From Pseudomonadota bacterium (GTDB lineage Bacteria; Myxococcota_A; Polyangia; Polyangiales; Polyangiaceae), in contig JAEWRL010000144.1 in the NCBI GenBank assembly GCA_023398955.1, positions 1 through 64,000 of the forward strand: a stretch of 64,000 nucleotides of DNA. The letters run 5' to 3'. The notes under the pieces are model-generated. The model made no database searches. It was not told the DNA's origin and saw nothing but the letters and a program-made list of their open reading frames with translations. Position numbers and translations under genes: made by a program. Below are positions 1 to 6,995 of this stretch, in pieces; positions within the stretch are counted from its first letter, which is position 1; the number at the start of each line of letters is the position of its first letter.

Positions 1-122
1 CATCCGCACAATGGTGCTCCCGCAGATGCTGACGGCTGAGAACTGAAAGCTGATTGCCTGCACCAGTCGGCAACAGCCATCCAAGTCTTGCCAACCCCGC
101 CATCAATCTGCCCGGTAAGGGA

Positions 123-1148
123 CTAACTAGCTACCCCCCCGAAGCGATAGTCACCCGGCCGTTCGAGGTAAGTCGCGATTCGCTCGGATTGCGCCAGAAG
201 GCCCGGGAGACCTCCGGTGTGCAAGAAGAGCACCCTCGATGGCTTGCTCGCCAAGCGCGAAAGGCCGAACAGGGCCTTTCCCGAGTACACGGGGTCGAGG
301 ACGAGGCCCGTCTGACGCGCGACGTCGCAGAGGAACTCGGCCTGCTCGGCACTGGGAACGCCGTAGGCCGGGCCGGTGAACTCGTCGCAAACCGTCAGTG
401 TTGCGAGCCGCGTCGGACGTGCAAGTAGGGGTACCGTCCCGGACACGATATCCCCAATGACCGATCTGAAGTAAGCGGCGTCGTCGCAGACAGCGAAGGC
501 AAGAACAGAGTCGGCGACGCCGTACTCGCTGGCGCCAACCACACAGCCTGCGGCGGTGCCTCCGGAGCCGCAAGCATGCGCTACGGCTTCGAAAGAGCCG
601 CCCCCCGCAAGGCCTGTTTCGAGCTGATGTGCTACTTCCCGCATGGCAGCGACGTAGCCTAGCGCGCCGAGGGGACTGGAGCCGCCCTCCGGAATGACGT
701 AGGCGCGACGCCCTTGGAGGGCGAGCATCCCCGCCGCCTCGTCCATCCAGCGTTGTCGATCCCGGTATTGTTCCGGGCTGATCCACCGAATCTCGGCTCC
801 GGCGAGCAGGTCGAGGAGTACATTTCCGTTTAGGCGCGGTTGGGGTTCGGCGCTTCGGAGGTAAAGGATCGTCCCGAGGCCCAATTCACGCGCGAGCAAG
901 GCGGTTGCTCTGGCGTGATTGGACTGCACACCACCGCAGGTGATGACGGTACTGGCCCCCTGCTGGACCGCGTCGTGCAGTAAGAACTCGAGCTTTCGGA
1001 TCTTGTTGCCGGCGGCGGCCCCCGCGGTCATGTCGTCGCGCTTCACCCAAACCTCGGTACCGGCCAAACGGTCGAGCGCGTCGTGGCGCCACAGCGGGGT
1101 GGGAAGATGCGCTAGCTGAACGCGCCGAGAAAGCGAGGGAAGAGTCAT
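123..1148 (-). CDS. dcyD: D-cysteine desulfhydrase-type PLP enzyme
   Basis: A 341-aa fold-type II PLP enzyme of the ACC deaminase / D-cysteine desulfhydrase family, expected to convert D-cysteine to pyruvate, H2S and ammonia in the cytoplasm. The PLP lysine lies in AGNKIRKLE (K49), followed by the substrate-side GGVQSNHARAT motif and a glycine-rich phosphate loop, CGSGGTAAG. Two residues separate this enzyme from true ACC deaminase. Ser289 in VYSGKA stands where ACC deaminase has Glu, and Thr311 in HTGG stands where it has Leu; this pair is the known desulfhydrase signature. The length is normal for the family. The gene diverges from the AMMECR1 gene with 47 bases between starts, so the two may share a control region. 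The substrate assignment is an inference from these two residues. Confidence 0.85.
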   Translation of the reverse strand: MTLPSLSRRVQLAHLPTPLWRHDALDRLAGTEVWVKRDDMTAGAAAGNKIRKLEFLLHDAVQQGASTVITCGGVQSNHARATALLARELGLGTILYLRSAEPQPRLNGNVLLDLLAGAEIRWISPEQYRDRQRWMDEAAGMLALQGRRAYVIPEGGSSPLGALGYVAAMREVAHQLETGLAGGGSFEAVAHACGSGGTAAGCVVGASEYGVADSVLAFAVCDDAAYFRSVIGDIVSGTVPLLARPTRLATLTVCDEFTGPAYGVPSAEQAEFLCDVARQTGLVLDPVYSGKALFGLSRLASKPSRVLFLHTGGLPGLLAQSERIATYLERPGDYRFGGVAS

Positions 1149-1195
1149 GGCGACCTCATGTTACGCTCTCGGTCTTGTGATCGGCGAGGAAACGT

Positions 1196-1798
1196 ATGGT
1201 CGAGGTGACGACGTTGGACCCTAGAGATTTGCCGATCGCCATCGCCGTGTTGCCGGGTGTCGCCAGGCGGGCCATCGAGGCGCACCTGGCCGGGGTTCCG
1301 ATGACGTTGCCGGAGCCCAGGTTCCCGGCTTACCCGGTCTTCGTCACCTTGCGTGAACGATCGGGCGCGCTCCGCGGCTGCATCGGGACTCTCTCGCCGA
1401 CACAGGCGAACGCGCTTGCGGAAACCGCGCGGAGCGCCGTCCTCGCCGCAACCCAGGATCCCCGATTCCCCAAGATCACAAGGGTGGAGCTGGCGAACTG
1501 CGCGATCGAGGTCAGTGTGCTCTTGCCGCTCGAACCAGTCCAAGGCTTGGGTCAGCTCGACCCATACCGGTATGGCGTGGTGGTGGACGACAACGAAGGC
1601 CGACGTGGCGTCCTGCTACCGGACCTGCCAGGCATAGAGACCCCCGAGCAGCAAGTTGCGATCGCCCGACGCAAAGCGGGGATTGCTGCAGATGCGTTGG
1701 TATCGCTGAGCCGGTTCGAAGTCGCCAAGGTCAGCGAAGATGAAGCCACAGCTCAGTTTCTGGCGGCTCATCCCCGAGGATCAGACCCGACGCGCTGA
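1196..1798 (+). CDS. AMMECR1 domain protein
   Basis: A 200-aa protein that is almost entirely one AMMECR1 domain. The family hallmark is visible as FVTLRERSGALRGCIGTLSP around residues 43-62, with the conserved GCIG core. A second conserved stretch, GVVVDDNEGRRGVLLPDLPG, is followed by a C-terminal segment resembling the usual QL..ARRKAGI motif. In many bacteria such proteins are part of the AmmeMemoRadiSam set, but no Memo or radical SAM gene lies beside this one. The biochemical role of the family is not established. The ATG start leaves 47 bases to the divergent dcyD-like gene. Family membership is firm; function is unknown. Confidence 0.85.
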   Translation: MVEVTTLDPRDLPIAIAVLPGVARRAIEAHLAGVPMTLPEPRFPAYPVFVTLRERSGALRGCIGTLSPTQANALAETARSAVLAATQDPRFPKITRVELANCAIEVSVLLPLEPVQGLGQLDPYRYGVVVDDNEGRRGVLLPDLPGIETPEQQVAIARRKAGIAADALVSLSRFEVAKVSEDEATAQFLAAHPRGSDPTR

Positions 1799-1901
1799 GA
1801 CGGCGGTTTCGGGGTGTAAACCTGCGAGGCCTCTGGCCCTCGAGACCGGCATGGCGAGCCCGATACCAAAACCGACGGGCCCCCAAATAGGCTTGTTTTC
1901 G

Positions 1902-1973
1902 TGGGCGCAGCAGGATTTGAACCTGCGACTTCGTCCGTGTGAAGAACGCACTCTACCACTGAGTTATGCGCCC
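1902..1973 (-). tRNA. tRNA-Val(CAC)
   Basis: Read on the minus strand this folds as a complete cloverleaf. The acceptor stem is GGGCGCA/TGCGCCC, the D stem ACTC/GAGT, the anticodon stem CGTTC/GGACG with loop TTCACAC, and the T arm GCAGG-TTCAAAT-CCTGC. The anticodon CAC reads valine GUG codons. CCA is not encoded: the sequence after the discriminator A is C, G. Confidence 0.93.
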
Positions 1974-2164
1974 GAATGCCTGCGGCCGAGAAACAGTACG
2001 TCGCGAAGCGGGCGCGTTCTAGCGCGGCGGCGGTTCGGCTGCAAATCGAATCGACCAAACAATCGCGCAATCCAGGAACGGATAGTCCGCTGGGCCAATT
2101 CCGATGGTGACGGGTGGCGTTCCTCTCTCGAGCCGGCAAGCGCTGGTGCTATAGGCGCAGGCTC

Positions 2165-2881
2165 ATGTGCAGACGCGCGACCGACAACGGCGGGCGCTGG
2201 GGTCACCGGCGTACTGGCGACAAGTGGATTGGAGCTCTGATCATCGCGCTGGCGTCGCTCCTGTCTCTGGCCGTGGCCCACTGGGCCCGGTCCACGGTGG
2301 ACGACCGTAAGGTGAATCCGACAGCGAAGCAACTCGCAGCTAGGCTGCCTGGCTGGCCTCATGCTGTGGATCCACTCAGAGTGCTTGGTGATGTGCGCGC
2401 CGCGAGCCGCTTGGACGGTATCCGCGCCATCTCGGCCGCCGGGGTGCGACCAGACGGGACAGTGGATCTGCGTCGCACGGGATATATCCGATACACGTTT
2501 CAGGGGACGCCCCGTGCGAAGGCGGCATCGCGTGCGACATCTCCGGGATCAGGGGCGTCAGACCTCGTGTGTCCTCGCGAGTCGGTGTACGTCAGCAAGG
2601 ACGGGCTGATTCGGCGCACCCAAGGAGTAGTTCGCCGCTGCGGAGCCGGTGCGGAGAGGACCCTGCCCGAGCCCGGTTGCAGCTTGGCCGAGCTTTGGGA
2701 CGCAGCGCAAAAGGAAGGGCTCCGAGCAGAAGGTGTTGCCGAGATCGAATACTTCAGGTCTTCTGAAGGCCCGAGGTGGCGCTTCCGTCCCTCCAGCGAA
2801 CCGCGGGCGCTGCTATTGAGTGCTGACTGCAGGTCTGTCGCTACGCCAAGCCCCTCGCGGAGAAGTCGCAACCTGAGGTGA
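2165..2881 (+). CDS. Membrane-anchored protein of unknown function
   Basis: I do not recognise this protein. From the ATG at 2165 it is 238 aa: a basic N-terminus, one transmembrane segment (GALIIALASLLSLAVAHWA, about residues 23-41), then a mostly extracytoplasmic or periplasmic region with at least four cysteines. The layout resembles a type II anchored secreted protein. A GTG at 2114 would add 17 residues and is an alternative start. The gene lies downstream of the oppositely oriented tRNA-Val and runs convergently towards engB. Coding is supported by an uninterrupted frame, a believable membrane segment and no better frame on either strand. Confidence 0.6.
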   Translation: MCRRATDNGGRWGHRRTGDKWIGALIIALASLLSLAVAHWARSTVDDRKVNPTAKQLAARLPGWPHAVDPLRVLGDVRAASRLDGIRAISAAGVRPDGTVDLRRTGYIRYTFQGTPRAKAASRATSPGSGASDLVCPRESVYVSKDGLIRRTQGVVRRCGAGAERTLPEPGCSLAELWDAAQKEGLRAEGVAEIEYFRSSEGPRWRFRPSSEPRALLLSADCRSVATPSPSRRSRNLR

Positions 2882-2912
2882 TCCGGCCGAGCCTGGCGCG
2901 GGTGCTGCCAGT

Positions 2913-3554
2913 CTAACTAGCTCCAGTAGCGGGCCGGCTACTCGCCTGTTCCTGGAGAGGCGTCGTGGAGAGGAGGAGCCTCCAGAGGGGATGCACCGTC
3001 AGCGGATCCTTCGTCGAGAAGCCAACGACCCGTACCCCCGCGACGTCCTTGATGTCCCGGAGGGCCGTTTGGCGCTGCGGTCGCGGTATTTTGTCGAGCT
3101 TTGTCGCGATCGCCACGACCTGCACGGGGCGGCGACCCGAGTGCCCCGGCTCCTTCAGCAGCGTGAGCAGATCCCTTTCCTCCCTTTCAAAGCCGCGCCG
3201 AACGTCGACGAGGATGGCGACCGTTGTCAGCGTCGGTCGCTGCAGGAGGTACTCATCGATCAGGGTGCCCCAATGTCGCCGCTCGACCTTCGACCGCTTT
3301 GCGAAGCCGTATCCCGGCAGATCGACGAGGCAGAGCTCTGCGCCGGTGCGCATTGTGACCTCGTAGAAGGCTACCTGTCGCGTGCAGCCCGGCGTGGAGC
3401 TGGTCCGAGCCAGATTTCGGCGGTTCATTAAGCTATTCAGTAAGGAACTCTTGCCAACGTTCGAGCGGCCCGCGAAGGCGAGCTCCAGCCGCACTGGTGG
3501 CGGGAACTGGTCGGCAGCCGTGGCGGCGGCGCAGAACTGAGCGGAGGTCACCAT
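2913..3554 (-). CDS. engB: Ribosome biogenesis GTPase EngB/YihA
   Basis: A TRAFAC-class GTPase needed for large ribosomal subunit assembly. From the ATG at 3554 it is 213 aa, the usual size. The G1 loop is GRSNVGKSS, the switch I/G2 region is ARTSSTPGCTRQVAF, G3 is DLPGYGFA, G4 is TKLDK, and G5 is near GFSTKD. The frame stays open for another 249 bases upstream, but that part is low-complexity and unlike any EngB, so the internal MVTSAQF start is preferred. The gene converges with the unknown membrane-protein gene (32 bases apart) and is divergent from the kor-rnf cluster. Confidence 0.93.
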   Translation of the reverse strand: MVTSAQFCAAATAADQFPPPVRLELAFAGRSNVGKSSLLNSLMNRRNLARTSSTPGCTRQVAFYEVTMRTGAELCLVDLPGYGFAKRSKVERRHWGTLIDEYLLQRPTLTTVAILVDVRRGFEREERDLLTLLKEPGHSGRRPVQVVAIATKLDKIPRPQRQTALRDIKDVAGVRVVGFSTKDPLTVHPLWRLLLSTTPLQEQASSRPATGAS

Positions 3555-4084
3555 GGGCAACGGAGGGGATGACGGGCTTGACACCGGCCGAGTCTGGCTC
3601 CGAGAGCTTGCAGCGGCCACCAGGGGGGCGCTCCTTTGCAACGATGTTTGCGTTATGTGTCGGTCGGTCAGGTGTTCTGTGGCGCAGGCTTCGACGAATT
3701 CTCTTGCGTGACCTTTCCTAGGTTGGCTAGGGAGTGACCACTCAGTACCGGCGGGTATTGTACTGATTGAAGGAAGCTGGTGTGCGTGGTCGGTGCGCCG
3801 CACCGGAGCTCCACCGCCATGCCCTTCAAGGACGGACGGACGCCTGTGCGCGAATTTGCTCGAAATCTGCTCTCGTTTGGCCGTAGCAAGCAGACAGATG
3901 AACCGTGTCCGGAGGCGCCCTTACGGCGGCCTCATTGCTTGTCGTCCCAGGGCAGCGCTGCAGGGCACCTCCCTTCCGTATTCGCTTTCACGCGGCCGCA
4001 CCACGGCGCAGAGTCTCGATCGGTCTGGATGACTGATGCGCTCTGTCGAGGACCAGCCGCCAGTCAGCCTCACAAGGACTCAGC
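3555..4084. other. 530-bp intergenic region between engB and korA
   Basis: This stretch separates divergent engB from the long kor-rnf gene run, so it should contain the promoters of both. I see no convincing sigma-70 or sigma-54 motif and no RNA gene. Short open frames exist on both strands (for example plus strand 3780-4088) but resemble no protein and lack good ribosome binding sites. An AAGGA sequence six bases before the korA ATG is the only clear regulatory element. Confidence 0.4.
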
Positions 4085-6034
4085 ATGACGAATCAGGTTG
4101 TACATGCACCGATGGGCGCCACGGAGGGTAAGCGCACCCTCGTGCGACAGCACATCGTAGAGATCGTCAGCGATGCTGGCGAAGGAGCGCAGAAGGTTGG
4201 GCAGACTCTTGGTGCCGTCAGCGCCAAGATGGGCAACGGCGTCTGGACTGTCGAGATCATACCCGCCGAGATCAAGCCGCCAGCGCGTTCTCGCGCCGGA
4301 GCGAGCGGCATTCGAGTGCGGATCGGCGCGCAGAAGATCACCAACATGGGCGACTCGGCCGACCTCGTGATCGCGTTCAACGACCAGGTTCTCTATGGGC
4401 GGCTCGAGCAGCGCGCCTACCGTCCTGGCACGGTGCTGCTCATCGACGACAAGTGGCGCAGCGATCCCCAGCAGGAGGTTCGTGACCAGTACGCGCAGGC
4501 GATTGCCGCGTTTTTGGAGGTGGGGATAGACGTCCGCGAACTGCCGATCGAAGCGTGTTGCCTCGAGCACACACCCACCCCCCGTGTTGGCAAGAATATG
4601 TTCGTGCTTGGCATGCTGTGTCACATATACGGACGAGACATGGCGAAGGCGGCTGACGAAATCAGCATTGCCTTCAAGCGCAAAGGCGACAAGATCATCG
4701 CGCTGAACCACCGACTGTTGCAGGCCGGTTTCGAGTTCGCCCGTGAGCGAATCGATCTTGCTTTCGAGATACCGCCTTGGGACGAGCCGGAGCCGCTCGT
4801 CGTCATGAATGGGAATCAGGCCCTCGGATTGGGTATCATGGCTGCCGGTATCGATGTCGTGGCAATGTATCCCATCACACCGGCGACCTCCGTCTCGCAC
4901 TACCTGGGGAGCGCTTTTCACGCGGTGGGAGGCTGCCTTCATCAGGCTGAGGACGAGATTGCCGCCGTCGGCTTCGCCATCGGTGCTTCCTATGCCGGCA
5001 AGACCGCCTGTACCGTGACGTCCGGCCCGGGGCTGGCTTTGAAAACCGAGTTTCTCGGCCTCGCCGTCATGGCCGAGGTTCCGCTCGTCGTCATTGTCGT
5101 TCAGAGAGGAGGACCCTCTACTGGGTTACCAACGAAGGTCGAGCAAGGGGATCTGTTGGCGGCTCTCTACGGGGAACCTGGGGACGCTCCAAAGGTCGTG
5201 ATGGCGGCTGCCACAATCGAGGAGTGTTTCCATTTCGTTGTCACGGCACGGCGACTCGCGGAGGCGTTCCGCATCCCGGTCATCGTACTGAGTGACGCCA
5301 ATCTGGCCACGGGCGTTCAGCCGTTCCCCAGGCCTCGGGTCAATGCCGACTGGCTTGCCGCGCCTGTCGATCAGAGCCCGTGGGATGAGTCCATTGCCGC
5401 CTACGAGTGGGACGCCGTGAGTGGACTCTCGCCGCGTCCAATCCCCGGACAAGCGGGTGGAGAGTACGTCCTGACGGGACTTGCCCACACGACGCAGAGC
5501 AAGGTGGCCTACGATCCCGGAACGAACCAGCGCGGTTGTGCCATGAGGAGCCGCAAGCTCGCTGCCCTTCGCTCTACCCTCGAGCCGCCCACGGTGCATG
5601 GTGGCGCACAGGGTGAGCTCCTCGTCGTCGGGTGGGGGTCGACGTGGGGTGCCATTGTCGAGGCGGTTGATAGAGCTCGGGCCGAAGGTCTCAGTGTGTC
5701 TACCATACACCTGCGGTTCCTTTCTCCGTTGGAGCCAGGCCTCGCGGAGATCTTCAAGCGATTCCGTCGCGTGATGACGATCGAAATCAACTACAGCGAC
5801 GAGCCGAGTCTGGGCGACGCCAGGCGCTACGCACAGTTGGCCTGGTACCTGCGGGCCCAAACCCTCGTCGATGTCGATTGTTGGTCGACGGTACAAGGGC
5901 AACCTTTGCAACCCGGCGCCATTTACGAACGAATCAAGGCTGTCCTCGGAGGGACTGAGCGGCCTCTCACGCACCCGACAACTGTGAGGCAACCGCGCGA
6001 GGATCACGGAGAAACCATGCTATGTTCGGATTGA
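4085..6034 (+). CDS. korA: 2-oxoacid:ferredoxin oxidoreductase, fused gamma-alpha subunit
   Basis: The larger subunit of a thiamine-diphosphate 2-oxoacid:ferredoxin oxidoreductase, which oxidatively decarboxylates a 2-oxoacid to acyl-CoA and reduces a low-potential carrier. At 649 aa it is the fused gamma-alpha type. Residues about 20-210 form the gamma domain (start DAGEGAQKVGQTLG). Residues about 240-430 form the pyrimidine-binding alpha domain, with NGNQALGLGIMAAGIDV, YPITPATSVSHYL, the QAEDEIAAVGFAIGASYAG segment and TSGPGLALKTEFLGLA. A transketolase C-terminal-like domain follows (LLVVGWGSTWGAIVEAVDRA). An AAGGA sits before the ATG. The gene overlaps korB by 13 bases. 2-Oxoglutarate is the likeliest substrate for this subunit layout, but sequence alone does not exclude another 2-oxoacid. 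Confidence 0.9.
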   Translation: MTNQVVHAPMGATEGKRTLVRQHIVEIVSDAGEGAQKVGQTLGAVSAKMGNGVWTVEIIPAEIKPPARSRAGASGIRVRIGAQKITNMGDSADLVIAFNDQVLYGRLEQRAYRPGTVLLIDDKWRSDPQQEVRDQYAQAIAAFLEVGIDVRELPIEACCLEHTPTPRVGKNMFVLGMLCHIYGRDMAKAADEISIAFKRKGDKIIALNHRLLQAGFEFARERIDLAFEIPPWDEPEPLVVMNGNQALGLGIMAAGIDVVAMYPITPATSVSHYLGSAFHAVGGCLHQAEDEIAAVGFAIGASYAGKTACTVTSGPGLALKTEFLGLAVMAEVPLVVIVVQRGGPSTGLPTKVEQGDLLAALYGEPGDAPKVVMAAATIEECFHFVVTARRLAEAFRIPVIVLSDANLATGVQPFPRPRVNADWLAAPVDQSPWDESIAAYEWDAVSGLSPRPIPGQAGGEYVLTGLAHTTQSKVAYDPGTNQRGCAMRSRKLAALRSTLEPPTVHGGAQGELLVVGWGSTWGAIVEAVDRARAEGLSVSTIHLRFLSPLEPGLAEIFKRFRRVMTIEINYSDEPSLGDARRYAQLAWYLRAQTLVDVDCWSTVQGQPLQPGAIYERIKAVLGGTERPLTHPTTVRQPREDHGETMLCSD

Positions 6035-6972
6035 AGACTGACTGGGCTCTCGAGGTGCCTCCGCGGTACTTCACGCTGGAGGACTACGAAGGTGGTGTCG
6101 CGCGCTGGTGCCCGTCCTGTGGAGATCATTCGATCCTCACGGCCGTTCAACGCATCTGTCGCGATGAGCAGCTGCCACCAGAGCGCGTGGTAGCGGTCTC
6201 GGGAATCGGCTGCTCGAGTCGGTTCCCCCACTACATGGCCACTTATGGGTTTCATGGGTTACACGGGCGCGCTTTGCCCGTGGCTTGTGGGATCAAGGCC
6301 CGCCGTCCAGATCTGAATGTATGGGTTGCGACGGGTGATGGTGATTGCTGCAGTATTGGCGCCGGGCACTGGATTCACGCTGTGCGCTACAATATGAAGA
6401 TGACCGTCATGCTCTTCGATAACGCCGTCTACGGCTTGACGAAGAACCAGACGTCGCCGACGACCCCGGCGGGACTCCGGACTAACACGCATCCCCGCGG
6501 AGCGTGGCTCCCAGCGCTCGACCCCACTCAAGCTACCTTGGGGTTCACCAATGTCTCGTTCGTCGCGCAAACGGTTGATTGGAACCCCATGCATTTGCAC
6601 GCGACACTGCTTCGTGCCTACAAGCATCCTGGCCTTTCCTTCGTTCGGATACTCCAGCGCTGCCCGCAGTACACGGCTCGGCTCTACGAGGACCTGCAGA
6701 ACGACCCGTCCCGCATGGTCCTGCTCGAGCACCCTGACGGTGTTCCCGTGGACGAACCGCTCCACCGCGTCTTCAAGAATCGCCTTCATCACGACCCGTC
6801 CGATATCGCGGCGGCGCGTCGGATAGCCGAGCAGGAGGACTTTGCCCTCGGACTCCTATTCGTCGACGCAGCACGCCCGAACTACGAAGCTTATACGATG
6901 GAGGGCTTGGGAATGAACGCCCAACGGCGCTTGGCCAGTATCGAGGCGGAGTTGAATCGCTTCGCCGTCTAG
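6022..6972 (+). CDS. korB: 2-oxoacid:ferredoxin oxidoreductase, beta subunit
   Basis: The thiamine-diphosphate-binding beta subunit (316 aa) that pairs with KorA. The cofactor motif is intact: ATGDGDCCSIGAGH supplies the GDG Mg/TPP start, and NAVYGLTKNQTSPTT supplies the N-x-x-YG-x-TK-x-Q end. Cysteines that can hold the proximal 4Fe-4S cluster are present in CPSCGDH near residue 31, in SGIGCSSR, and in ILQRCPQY near residue 213. The start codon overlaps the end of korA, indicating translational coupling. This is the only protein in the cluster with a complete TPP motif, so catalysis should reside here; the two large PFOR-like proteins downstream lack that motif. Confidence 0.92.
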   Translation: MFGLKTDWALEVPPRYFTLEDYEGGVARWCPSCGDHSILTAVQRICRDEQLPPERVVAVSGIGCSSRFPHYMATYGFHGLHGRALPVACGIKARRPDLNVWVATGDGDCCSIGAGHWIHAVRYNMKMTVMLFDNAVYGLTKNQTSPTTPAGLRTNTHPRGAWLPALDPTQATLGFTNVSFVAQTVDWNPMHLHATLLRAYKHPGLSFVRILQRCPQYTARLYEDLQNDPSRMVLLEHPDGVPVDEPLHRVFKNRLHHDPSDIAAARRIAEQEDFALGLLFVDAARPNYEAYTMEGLGMNAQRRLASIEAELNRFAV

Positions 6973-6995
6973 TCGTCGCCAAGGAGCACCCCACC

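Noticed and set aside
1..46. Possible end of a plus-strand gene (IRTMVLPQMLTAEN then stop)
   Set aside because: Too short to identify, and other frames also stop within the first 46 bases.
3780..4088. 102-aa frame upstream of korA
   Set aside because: No ribosome binding site, motif or membrane segment; composition is like non-coding GC-rich DNA.
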